Shown here one piece after another: positions 30,722-41,188 of a DNA stretch of 41,930 nucleotides. This stretch comes from Cochliopodium minus (lineage: Eukaryota > Discosea > Himatismenida > Cochliopodiidae). The notes under the pieces were generated by a model. It worked only from the letters and a program-made list of their open reading frames with translations, was not told the DNA's origin and did no database searches. Where the stretch lies: NCBI GenBank assembly GCA_024220525.1, contig JAMYWO010000317.1, forward strand, positions 1 to 41,930. Reading direction: 5' to 3'. The first letter of the stretch is position 1; every line of letters starts with the position of its first letter. The position numbers were made by a program, and so were the translations under genes.

Positions 30722-31666
30722 TTGAATTTTCTTCCAAAAAATAGTCAAAGAATATGTATTGATTGATTACAAATCAGAAATTAAATAAAAAAAAAATTTG
30801 AATAATTTGAATAATTATTTGAACATTAATTTAATTATTTTTCTATTCTACTTTTATACACAATTTATTCCCTTTACTTTTGATTTTTGATAGGTTGTTG
30901 AATTGGATGAATCTTTCTTTTGTGATTGATTTTGTTGAAGTTATCAAATCTCTTGAATTGTTGTTTTTCATATTTTTGAGAAGGGATATTCTTGTTTGGC
31001 ATATTCAACATGATTTGGGTGTTGATAGCAAAGAGTAAGTTGGTGAAAGCAAGGTTGTTTTGTTCAGTTTGCATTTTTCAAAGATTTTTTTTTTGGTTTT
31101 TATTTTTTTTTTATTTTTTTCTTCTAATCTCTTCCAAAAAATAATCATTTAAAAGTTTGAGTGAATCACAAAACTTTTAAATTCAAAAGTATATTTAAGA
31201 ATAGGAAATTTATGAGAAAAATCATTTCAGCATTTTTTTAAATAAATCATTTCATCTGTATTTCATAATTTTCAATTCAGCTAAAATAAAAAATATAATA
31301 AAGCAAAAAGTAAAATGTTGAGTTTTATATATTCATATTTCACTTTCAAAAAAGAAAGAATTGAGAGAAAACATTTTTTGTAAGACAATTAAAAATTTAA
31401 AGGTAAACAATTGAGAATTACAATTGTCAAATCAATTCAATACAAAAAAAAGAGAAAGTTGGTGGAAATATGGGTATTCAAAGAAAAAAGAATAAATACT
31501 GTTTTTTTTTAAATTTTTTTATTAAAGCCGAAAATTATACAAATATAAGACATTTATTTATGGTTTTTGATAGGTTGTTGAATGAGATTAATCTTTCTCT
31601 TATTGTAGTAGTTGTGGTGATTGAAGTTGTCAAATTTCTTGAATTGTTTGTCATATTTTTGATAAG
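30722..31666. repeat. Segmental duplication, right copy
   Basis: Direct copy (about 945 bp) of 27962-28927. It begins with a defective piece of the 3' end of the RlaP-like gene (TTTTCTTCC through AAATTAAATAA), then has the second 66-residue gene, and runs into an intact 68-residue gene that is truncated in the left copy. Confidence 0.85.
30874..31074 (-). CDS. 66-residue basic protein, family copy 2
   Basis: The predicted protein is identical to that of 28110-28310; the surrounding 0.9 kb is also nearly identical, so it is a very recent duplicate. Start MQTEQNNLAF, end QQPIKNQK. No recognised domain. Confidence 0.55.
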   Translation of the reverse strand: MQTEQNNLAFTNLLFAINTQIMLNMPNKNIPSQKYEKQQFKRFDNFNKINHKRKIHPIQQPIKNQK

Positions 31667-31760
31667 GAATGTTCTTGTTAGGCATATTTAACATGATTTG
31701 GGTGTTAATAGCAAAGATCAAGTTGGTGAATACAAGGTTATTTGGTTGTTCAGATTGCAT
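31554..31760 (-). CDS. 68-residue basic protein, family copy 3
   Basis: Divergent member of the same family: MQSEQPNNLVFTNLIFAINT, then MLNMPNKNIPYQKYDKQFKK and an H/N/Y-rich stretch before KRKINLIQQPIKNHK. The core INTQIMLNMPNKNIP is unchanged from copies 1 and 2, while the linker varies in length, a pattern expected of selected protein sequence. Function unknown. Confidence 0.55.
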   Translation of the reverse strand: MQSEQPNNLVFTNLIFAINTQIMLNMPNKNIPYQKYDKQFKKFDNFNHHNYYNKRKINLIQQPIKNHK

Positions 31761-32146
31761 TTTTTTTCTTTTAGTTTTGATTTTTTAGTTTTTTTTTATT
31801 TATTTTATTTATTTTATTAAAATTAAAATAAAAAGCAAAAAATAAAATTAGGACTATTTTTTTTTAAATCTTTCATAAAAAATAATGAGATCTTCAAGTT
31901 GTATTATCTTAAAGGGATTTAAGAAGTTGATCTAATAAAAATATATTTATTTAAAAAGGAGATATAATTAAAAAGTTGGTTTCAGCAAAAAAAAGCAAAA
32001 TTTTGTTTGTGATATATTTTGTAATTTTTGATGTACCATATTGTCATCATTGATTTCACGTCAAAGAAACTTTTGATGTGATTTGGAAATTTAAAATACA
32101 TTTCTTTGTCAAGGTGATTATAAAAAAAAATTTGAAAGAAAAGAAG
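31761..32146. other. Intergenic, divergent upstream region
   Basis: AT-rich sequence between the minus-strand 68-residue gene and the first exon of the phosphatase gene. No coding region or repeat seen; presumably holds both promoters. Confidence 0.45.
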
Positions 32147-33442
32147 ATGAGAAATGAAGATTTGGAAATTACAAGCTTATACAACTATATTGTATCAAAT
32201 AGTTCTTATATAATAGGTAACCATATACAAAAATATAAATTTTCTTTTATCACAAAATACTAGGGATGTCCAATTTTGTTAGTAAAAATATTATATCCGC
32301 TAACAAAGTTGTAATATTTGGACATGTCTAACAAAATACCTGTTCTTTTTTTCCAATTTTTTTCAACATTTTTTGAAAGATATGAGAAAAATAAAGGACA
32401 ATGAGAAATTGATGAAAAACATCAAGATGATACTCGATTATGATAGAGATAATATAAAATGGGAAGAAATTAAATTCAACGATATCTTTAGATATGATCT
32501 GATGAGAAAAGAAGAAGGGATAGAAGAATACACAAAGAGAGTGACTAACAAGATGGCGATGTACAGCGAGATAATCTTCATTACAGATAAAGATTGTGAA
32601 GATTGGATAAGAATAAAAGAAATAATGTCCACTCACGAAGCAACACAAAAAAAAATTTTCAACAAGTACTCAGAACATGATCTATTCATGGAGAAATACC
32701 CTTTTCTAAAAACCACTTTTCAAGAAGTGAATATAAATCACATGCTCCCCTTTCCTAGCCAGATCCTTGAAGAATTTCTCTACTTGGGTAATGCACAAAA
32801 CGCTCGTTCTAAAGATGTGATGGATTTTTTGGATATTAAAAACATAGTCAATGTAACAACAGAAGTTGGTAATATCCTTGTTTTCTCATTTTAAATTTAG
32901 ATTTCAAATGTTTCTTAAAAAAGTAAGTTCCATTTCAAACTATTTACAATTAAAAGTTGATTATTTTTTTTTAAAATAGGAAAACAAATTTGAAAATGAT
33001 GGTGTTAATTATCTTGCAATATTGATATTGGATGATGAAGATGTGGACATTTTGAAATATTTTGATCAAACAAGTGATTTTATAAATAATTGTTTAGAAA
33101 AGAAAGAAAAAGTACTTGTACATTGGTACATAATTCAAAAAAAAGTTTTATTTTCTTCGTTTAACAAAATATTTTAGTGTTGCTGGTATTAGTCGATCTG
33201 CATCAGGTACATCCAACTAATAACATTAAAAATAGCTACTTTTTTTTTAAAACTTTATTTTAGTTGTGATTGCTTATTTAATGAAGTACAAAAAAACTAA
33301 CTTGGAAGATACCATAAAACATGTTAAAAAATGTAGAAATTTCATCCATCCCAATGAAAGCTTTATGGAACAACTGAAAAAGTACGAACTCTCAATCTTT
33401 GGAAAACCGAAAAGCGAAAAATCAAACTGTTTATTAAACTAA
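32147..33442 (+). CDS. Dual-specificity protein phosphatase
   Basis: Exons 32147-32216, 32380-32864, 32980-33125, 33178-33206, 33264-33442; 302 residues. The catalytic P-loop HCVAGISRSAS (Cys234) is complete (HCxxGxSRS) and is assembled across two introns that flank a 29-nt exon, so the splice model is secure there. Just upstream is LYLGNAQNAR with FLDIKNIVNVTTE, the usual DSP beginning, and LDDEDVDI provides a candidate general acid. VIAYLMKYKK follows the loop. The N-terminal 130 residues are helical and charged (KLMKNIKMILDYDRDN) with no recognised domain. Such enzymes dephosphorylate Tyr/Ser/Thr, often on MAP kinases. The first intron contains a 70-bp MITE. The first exon is inferred from phase. 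Confidence 0.87.
32261..32330. mobile_element. 70-bp MITE, second copy, in a phosphatase intron
   Basis: Begins TAGGGATGTCCAA and ends TTTGGACATGTCTA with TA at both edges. The right 45 bp (GCTAACAAAGTTGTAATATT onward) match the element at 3842-3931 almost exactly; the left side lacks about 20 bp (the AAATAATACAACAGTTTAAA segment of the longer copy). It lies inside intron 1 (32217-32379) of the dual-specificity phosphatase gene. Confidence 0.75.
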
Positions 33443-33519
33443 TTTTGTTAAATTAACCTCGTTGAGATCAAATTTAAATGTTTTTAAAATATAAATCCCA
33501 AAAAATAAAAAAAAAAAAA

Positions 33520-36500
33520 ATGAAAAACATTTACAAATATAAAAATATTACCAAATTTTCCTTCAAAAATGAGAAAATGCTTTATAATATTCATAAACCC
33601 AATTGCTTTTATAATAACAAATCTTTGATCAGATTTGCAAGTACCTCTACCACTAAAAATGACTCCAAATCTTTTGTGAAGGGATTATTCTCCGGAGAGA
33701 TGAATACTGAACAAGTATTTCCTTTCCCAAAGACCACAACTCCTGAATTAAATGAGTTATTGTCAATCATTGTGCCAGCTACAGGTATAATAAAATATAT
33801 AAATTTATATTTTTATAATTCAGTTATATTTTTGATCTTTCATTCACTTGAAATCAAATATTTATTTCAATTCTCTCTTTATAAATTTAAGAACATTTTA
33901 TATTTCTCATAATTCTTAATTTTCCTGTTATATGAATTTGATCTCCCAATTATGATTTATTCATTCAATATCTCTTTGGGATTCCAAATAGAACATTTAC
34001 CAAATAAGATATAATGAACTCGAAATGAGAAAAAAATATAGAAATTTGATTGAAAATACAATTTAATTTTTAACATGAAAATATCTTTTTCTTTCAAACT
34101 TTTTTATATAGATAAGTTTTTCGCTGAAGAGGTCGATCCATCCAAAAATGATTCCACAGCAACCATCCCACCTGAAGTTTGGGAAAGAATGAAAGAGATG
34201 GGACTCTTCGGGCTCCAAGTTCCTCAAGAATTATCTGGAGTAGGGTTGTCCAACGTAGGATATGCAAGACTCGTAGAAGTAGTAGGAGCATACGATTTGG
34301 GAATTGGTAAATACACTCATTATTTTTCTTTATTTTTTTTTTATTTTTAACAAAAATTTTCTTTTTTTTTTTTGAAAGTTTTTATTAGTTTTTTTTTATT
34401 CTAATTATTTGAATTCGTAAAAATTTTTTTTTTTTAATCTTGTTAATTTCTTATTTTGTAATTTGAAAATTTTTTTACATCTTTCTTTTCTTTTTATTTT
34501 TTCTTTACCTTTCTTTTCTTTTCTTTATGTTCTCTTCCACTTTCTAACCCTTTATTTCATCTTTTTTTAAAAAATTAAAGGTATTGCTCTTGGAGCTCAT
34601 CAAAGTATTGGGTTCAAGGGAATTCTCATCGCAGGAAATGAAGAACAAAAGAAAAAGTAACATTAATAAATTAATCTCTTATTTATAATTATTTTTAATA
34701 TTTTTTTACATTGTTTTTTAATATTTTTTAAAACTATTTTGAATTATTTTTTATTTATTTTTATTTTTATTTTTTAAAAGGTATCTCCCAGCTGTGGCTA
34801 CTGGAGAAAACATCGCTGCTTTTTGCTTGACTGAACCTTCTTCTGGGTCTGACGCAAACAGTATCAGAAGCAGAGCTGTCTTGTCAGAAGATGGAAAGCA
34901 CTTCATCTTAAACGGTTCCAAAATCTGGATTTCTAACGGAGGGATTGCAGGTGAGAATATCTTTAATTTAATTTTTTATTTTTTTTTTTGATTTTTTTTT
35001 TAATTTACTGTTATTTTTTTAATTTTTATTTTATTATTTTTATTTTCATCTGTTTTTTTATATTTTATATTGTTTTATTTTAATTAGAAATCATGACTGT
35101 CTTTGCTCAAACACCTGTCAAACAACAAGACGGGACTGTAGTTGACAAAGTAACTGCGTTTATTGTAGAAAGAAGCTTTGGTGGAGTCACCAACGGAAAA
35201 CCAGAAAACAAAATGGGTATCAAGTGTTCCAACACAGCTGAAGTAATTTAATCTATTTATTCATTTTTTGTATTTATTTATTTTTATTTTTTTTATTTTT
35301 TAATATTTTTATTTTTTATTTTTTATTTTTATTTTTTTATTTTTATTTCTTTTTATTTTTATTTTTTTTATTTTTTAATATTTTTATTTTTTATTTTTTT
35401 ATTTTTATTTCTTTTTATTTTTATTTCTTTTTATTTTTAAAGGTTTATTACGAAAATGTAAAAATCCCAGTCGAAAACGTTTTGGGAGAAGTTGGATCAG
35501 GATTCAAAGTCGCTATGAACATCTTGAACAATGGTAGATTCGGTATGGGAGCTGCATTGTCAGGAACCATGAAAAAGTTGATTGAAAAAGTAAAAAAAAA
35601 AAAAAATCTTAATTAATTTTTAATTAATTAATAATTTTTTTTGAATTATTTTTAATTAATCTTCATTTTTTTCAATTTTTATTTTTTTTGAATAATTTTT
35701 TTTTAATTTTAGGCTCTTGACCATGCTAATCAACGTGTACAATTCAAACACAAAATTAGAGAGTTTGCTTTGATTAAAGAAAAAATCGCTCTCATGTCAA
35801 TGAAAATCTATGCAGCTGAAAGTAAAAACTTTTTTAAATAATTAAAATAAAAATAAAAATAAATTTGAACCTAAAAAAATAAAAATAAAAAAATAAAAAA
35901 ATAAAATAAAAAAATAAAATTAAAAATTAATTCATAAAGGTATGGCTTATTTGATTGCAGCTAATATGGATAATGGAGCAACTGAATACCAATTAGAAGC
36001 AGCCATCAGCAAAGTAAAAAAAAAAAATATCAAAAAAAAAACTTCCTCCTCTTAATTTTCAATTAATCTCCTCTTTTTTTACTTTTCTTTTTTAGGTTTT
36101 TGCTAGTGAAGCAGCAACCTTTGTAGCTGATGAGTGCTTGCAAATTTTGGGAGGAATGGGTTTCATGGTAAAAAAATCAATTTTAAATCTACTCTTTTTT
36201 TTATTTTAAAAAATTTTTTTATTAATTATTTTATTTAAAAAAATTTTAATTTTTTCATTTTATTGTTTAATTTTTATGTTTATTATTTTATAGAAAGAGC
36301 CAGGTATTGAGAGAGTTGTGAGAGATTTGAGAATTTTCAGAATTTTTGAAGGTTCAAACGAAATTCTCCGCTTGTTCGTCGCTTTGACTGGTTTGCAAGG
36401 TGCAGGAAAGACTTTGAAAAGCAAAGGAAACTTGAACGTAGGATTAGGACATGTAATTAGGTAAATAAAAAAAATAAAAGTTAATGTTCTGATTTTTTTT

Positions 36501-37042
36501 TATTTATTTATTTTTATTTATTTCATTGAATTGATTATTTTTTTTTTTTTTTTCCATTTATTTTATTTATTTTCATTATTAAAAAAAATATTAGAAAAGT
36601 CAAACAACTCATTGGAATTGATCCTACTGGACTTCCTATCAAAAACGTCCACTCTTCCCTCTCCTCCTCTGCTCAACGCCTCTCCCTCGGCGCAGCGCTC
36701 TTCAACGATGCCGTCGAAACCGCCCTCATCACCTACAAATCCAAAATCTCCGAAAACGACAACCAAATCATCACCCGCAGAATCTCCGAGATTGCTATCG
36801 ATCTCTTTTCTACTGCTGCTGTTTTGTCTCGTGCTTCCAAGGCTTTGAACGAAAATTCTCCTACTGCCCAACATGAGAGGGATCTTGCTTCTACTTGGTC
36901 TAAGGATGCTTTGAAGAGAATTCGTTACAACGCTCAGGATATCTTTGATGAATCTAGAACTACTGATAGATCTTACTTGAAGATTGCTAATGAGACTCTT
37001 GATAACCAATCTTATAAACCTAGACACATTTTGGATCTTTAA
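33520..37042 (+). CDS. ACADVL: Mitochondrial very-long-chain acyl-CoA dehydrogenase
   Basis: Eleven exons: 33520-33784, 34112-34306, 34581-34656, 34781-34950, 35088-35242, 35443-35589, 35713-35821, 35940-36013, 36096-36167, 36294-36460, 36595-37042; 625 residues (an in-frame ATG at 33478 would add 14). The enzyme makes the first double bond in mitochondrial beta-oxidation of long acyl-CoAs using FAD. The start is a presequence ([14 protein letters not shown] ... [10 protein letters not shown]). [49 protein letters not shown] and [13 protein letters not shown] are FAD and substrate elements. [11 protein letters not shown] and [19 protein letters not shown] give the catalytic Glu440, placed as in VLCAD/ACAD9. 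A long C-terminal domain ([19 protein letters not shown]) is also VLCAD-type. VLCAD versus ACAD9 cannot be separated by eye. Confidence 0.93.
35265..35440. repeat. Duplicated T-rich block in a VLCAD intron
   Basis: Intron 35243-35442 is built of TTTTTATTTTTATT units; a block of about 55 bp starting TTTTTTATTTTTTAATATTT occurs twice in direct orientation (near 35287 and 35366), a simple replication-slippage expansion. Confidence 0.6.
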
Positions 37043-37228
37043 AAAAAATAATTAATAAAAATAAAAAATAAAATCCTTTTACAATAAATAATCTTCTTCT
37101 TTGTTGTTTCTTTTTTCTTCTTTGTTATTTCTCTTATTTTTTATTTTTTTTAGAGGATTTGAACTTTTATATCCTTATTTAAAAAATATTATAAAACAAT
37201 TTCAAATTTAAATAAAAAAAATAAAAAA

Positions 37229-37650
37229 ATGCAATCTTCTTTCAGGAAAGATCTTCTCTTAAATAATTTCTTCAAGGACAATGAGAAATACTTATATATC
37301 AAACAATGGACCACCTTGGATGTATTCAACTTTTTGAATAACTTTGGCTTTCAACATAATGCATCTATTTTCTACAACGAGGATATAGATGGAAGGGTAC
37401 TCAAAATATTGTTAGAATGTAATAATTCTAGGATCGAAATACTGAAGGTAATTTTATATATTCCTCATCTTAAAATTATAATTATTTATATTTTTTAATA
37501 ACGATCCTTTGACAAAAATAATATTTTCTTTTTCTTCCAATCTAGAACTCATTTCAGTTCAATTCTGATGATATAAACAATTTCATCTTCATATCCAATA
37601 CAATAAAGCTTGTGAAAGAATCCCAAAGATGTTTAGAAAGAGATTGTTAA
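37229..37650 (+). CDS. SAM-domain protein, 107 residues
   Basis: Exons 37229-37447 and 37546-37650 join in phase 0. After a short N-terminus, IKQWTTLDVFNFLNNFGF, then ASIFYNEDIDGRVLKILLE matches the sterile alpha motif fold (W...dV..wL...gl..y...F....IdG..Ll.L). The remainder (DDINNFIFISNTIKLVKESQ) fits the final SAM helix region. SAM domains make homo- or hetero-oligomers. The protein is barely more than the domain itself, so it may be an adaptor. 186 bp downstream of the VLCAD stop. Confidence 0.75.
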
Positions 37651-38545
37651 ATAATCTTTTTTCAAAAAAATTATTTGTATTTATTAAAATCACTTTTTAA
37701 AAAAATAAAACTCTTTCCTTTTGTAAAATCATATTTGTGGTTCTTGTGAAAAAAAAAAAATTTTTAATTTTTTTAAAATCAAAGTTGTGGAGTATAAAAT
37801 TAAAAAATAAAAAAAATAAAAAAAATTTGGAAAATATGATTTTCAGTTCAAAAAAAATATTTTTTGTTTATTTTTTTAATATGAATGTTGAGAGAAGATG
37901 GATTATGATTTAAAATATTGTAAATTTATTGAGAAATTGATGATGGGAAATGGGAATAAATCAAATTTCATTTATATTAAATCGATGTTGGAGGAAATAC
38001 AAACAAAATTTCATTATGAATTTCTTTTTCTTGTAGATTGATTTTTATACAAAAAGGAAAATTTTCACTGTAATGTCAGGAACAATAAATACTTTTGATT
38101 ATCGTATACTTTGAATTAACGAGGATATTTCGAGGTTATGATCTTGAATTGTCCAAATGCAAAGTATCTTTCGAGAAATTTCGGTTTACATGAAACTATT
38201 CTTTGCATCAAATCCGATAAAAGTATCTAAAGTTTTATCCCTATTTTAGATTTTCTCTTTAATAATTTTCTACAGTTTATTCAAGATACAGAGAATGTTG
38301 ATTTTTGGCTTAAATATTAAATTTTTATATTTGCTGTTGTTTATAAATATAAATATAAAAATAAAAAAAAAAACTTGATATTTTTATTGTTGGTTAGTGC
38401 ATTTTTTCAACTCAACAATAATTTTGGAAACTTAAAATCATAAAGATACACTTGAAATAGGAGAATAAATAAATTCAAGAGAAGAAAAAGAATTTTACAC
38501 AAACAAAAAATTTAAACTGAATAAAGAAAATATCATCAAAAAAAT
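37651..38545. other. Intergenic; one small ORF and an inverted repeat
   Basis: About 900 bp between the SAM gene and the Rab gene. A 47-codon ORF at 37898-38041 (MDYDLKYCKFIEKLMMGNGN...) has protein-like composition, but I could not connect it to anything. An 8-bp inverted repeat ATGCAAAG/CTTTGCAT lies at 38157-38164 and 38201-38208 within a stretch less AT-rich than its surroundings. No tRNA-like B box is present. Confidence 0.4.
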
Positions 38546-39935
38546 ATGAATAATTTAAAAGGGTGAGAAGATTAAAAAAAATTTTTTTTAAATTGGCTCA
38601 ACATAAATTTATATATATTTTTTTTTCAAATGTTATTATTTAACAAAATATAAACCTTTATTATAGTGGCAAAAAATATAAATTCTTGTTGATTGGAGAT
38701 CCTAATGTTGGAAAAAGTTGTATTCTTGTACAATATGTTGATGGCAAGTTCCAAGAAGGAACTCAAAATACAATTGGACAAGATAGTGTAAAATTAAAAT
38801 TATATTTACAAATTCATCAACATTATTAACCTCTCTCCAAAATATAGAAAGAAAAATCAATAAATGTAAATGGCAAGGAAACAAATTTAGTTATTTGGGA
38901 TACTGGTAAGAAAAAAATTTGAATTGATTGAGTACTAACATTTTATACTTTAAATAAAAGAATTGTTACTTTAAAATATTATTATACGTTATAAAATTCT
39001 TTCATACTCCCATATTTATTGGATAAAAAGAGAATTATATAAAAATTTTTTAAAAATTTTGCTTATCAGATAACAAATTTCTCCATAATAACCATAATAA
39101 TTTAAATTAAACTCAATTTGGTTTAGAATTGATTCTTATGTAACAATTATAATCCTTTATAATTTGATTATGTTCGAAAATTTCTTTCATTTTATTTTGC
39201 TTTTATAAAATGAATAAAGAATTATATATTTCTTTTATTTGTTTATTTGATTATTGTTTCTCCTTTACAACAAATAGCTGGACAAGAAAGATTTAGAACA
39301 TTAACATCAAGTTTTTATAGAGGAGCACATGGGATTATTATTGTCTTTGATATTACCAATCATGCGACCTTTCAAAATGTAGATAGATGGAAACAAGAAA
39401 TTATTCGTTATACTTCTGATGTTCCAAGAATCATTATTGGAAACAAAGTAAAAAAAATTCACATTTCTTTAAAAATATTCACCCTTTATAAAATAAAAAT
39501 TACCGAATATTCATCTTCTTATTCCTTCAACATTTCATAAAATATCCATAATACCATAATTTTTTGTTCATAATTTGATGGATAATCCTTTATTCAATAA
39601 TATAAATACCCGATTAGGGAATATTTCATTTTACAATCAAAGATCGAATTTCCAAAACTCGATCTCGAAATTCTTATAATTTTAATTTACAATATTGATA
39701 TAAATCTATTCGTTAGAGCGACAAAGAATCTGAACGTAAAGTTACAAAAGAAGAAGCAGAAAAATATTGCAGTGAAAATGGAATCCCTTATATGGAGTGT
39801 TCTGCTAAAACAGGGTCGAATATTGAAGAAATGTTCGAAAAACTAGCCAAAGAGGTCGTCAAAATTATGGAGCCCACCGAACCTCAACATTTTCCTATTC
39901 AATCTGAGGATAAGAAATCCTGTTGTAATAAATGA
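38546..39935 (+). CDS. Rab-family small GTPase
   Basis: Exons 38546-38562, 38667-38787, 38848-38905, 39278-39447, 39717-39935; 194 residues. All G boxes are present: P-loop GDPNVGKS (16-23), switch II WDTAGQERFR (63-71), NKSD (121-124) and ECSAKTG. The stretch [20 protein letters not shown] is closest in feel to the Rab1/Rab8/Rab18 group. The C-terminus KKSCCNK carries a di-cysteine for geranylgeranylation. Switch I is unusual: NTIGQDSKEKS, where Rabs have TIGVDF; Val and the hydrophobic-triad Phe are Gln and Ser. Rabs control vesicle traffic; the changed switch I suggests altered effector choice. The first exon (MNNLK) is inferred from splice phase. Confidence 0.9.
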
Positions 39936-40052
39936 TAGATGATAAATTATTTTTGATAACAAAAAAAAAACAAAAAAAAATAAAAAAGTTTATTATTCTT
40001 TAAAAAAAAAAACAAAGTTTGAATTTTTTTTTAAAATATTTTTTTTATTTAT

Positions 40053-41188
40053 TTAAATTATGTTTTTGGTATTTTCCCAGATTACTTCTCTCTTGGAGTT
40101 GTTGTCTTCTACTATTAACACACTTGCTCTTCCTGCCAAGTGGTACTCGTTGAATAGTACAGATAACTCTGGAATAGGCAAAGGCTCTCCTTTCAAAGAG
40201 TCCATCAAATACCACTGATCATTTTTATCCTTATAAATTGCAAAAGCATGACTTTTTCCTTTTTTTTATATTTTTATAAAAATTAATAAAATTTAAAAAA
40301 ATTTTTTAATTAAAAAAAAATTTAATCACCTTTTTCAATGTGACATAAATATGCTTTTCTTGAGTTATTTTGAGTAATTGCAGAAATAAATCTGTTCGTT
40401 GATTCAATCTGATCGATTTTGTTTGAGTTCCTTGCATATCTGTGATAAAATCTGTGAGGAACAAACTCCAATTTCTTGGTTATTTGTTTTTGGTTTGTTG
40501 ATGAAAAACCTTCTGTGACAGTGTATTGGTATTGTAACATGAAAAGTGCTTCTAATGGTGATAACTGTTTTAATTTGTTTTCTAAGATTGAATTAACAAA
40601 TTCGTTTGGATCACTGATTGAATATAACTTTAATTAAAAAAATGAATTTGGAGTAAGAATATTGTTAAATTTTTTGAATTAATTTTTTTTTGCAAGAAAA
40701 TAATCATTCACATTATATTTCTTTGATTACATTTATTATTGAAGAATAAAAGTTATATTTGTAGTTATTATGTTGTTATAATATCCTCATTAATTTTATT
40801 AAAAAAAAGGATGAACCTGATAATAATTATATAGATCGTCATTGTTGCTGGGAGAACTATCATCTTCTTTCAATTCATTCTCACGTGGTAAATTAAGATC
40901 ATTGGAGAAATAAAAAGTATTGATGCTATCTTCTTGCTTCTTGTTGGTAATGGCATCCGTGTTCTTATAGATCTTTTTCATATACGAATTTATAAACTCT
41001 ATTGTGAGATATTTCTTTTGGAAATACATGTTGGTAGCATGGATGAAGCATGTATCTGGTTTTTCTTGGCTCTCGTAGTATAATCCCTTATCTGATCTGC
41101 TGAAATATTTGTATAGGGCAATAAATGATGTGAATGCACAATATGATAAAATAGCTATCTTCTTTACTTTATCTCTATCAAATTCCAT
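40053..41188 (-). CDS. Membrane-anchored papain/Josephin-like cysteine protease
   Basis: Minus-strand exons 41188-40817, 40627-40330, 40258-40053; 291 residues. One hydrophobic segment near the N-terminus (IAILSYCAFTSFIALYKYF, about residues 11-29) is a likely signal anchor. Then EKPDTCFIHATNMYFQKKYL (Cys47) resembles the Cys-helix of papain-fold enzymes such as Josephin deubiquitinases (C..HA.N). GKSHAFAIYKDKNDQWYLMD supplies His227 and Asp243 with the usual strand-turn spacing for His-Asp/Asn in that fold. The middle is a charged insertion (RENELKEDDSSPSNNDDLYN) and an SPLEALFMLQYQY helix. Peptidase or deubiquitinase activity is inferred from motif order only; family assignment is tentative. 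Convergent with the Rab gene (117 bp). Confidence 0.62.

Noticed and set aside
32328-32648. Overlapping minus-strand ORFs
   Set aside because: Antisense of phosphatase exon 2; low-quality F/Y/S-rich composition.
36531-36848. Plus-strand ORF rich in Ser/Pro
   Set aside because: Out-of-frame reading of intron plus VLCAD exon 11.
36563-37027. 154-codon minus-strand ORF
   Set aside because: Antisense shadow of VLCAD exon 11; its length is explained by the C-rich codon patch on the plus strand, and the plus-strand frame matches VLCAD.
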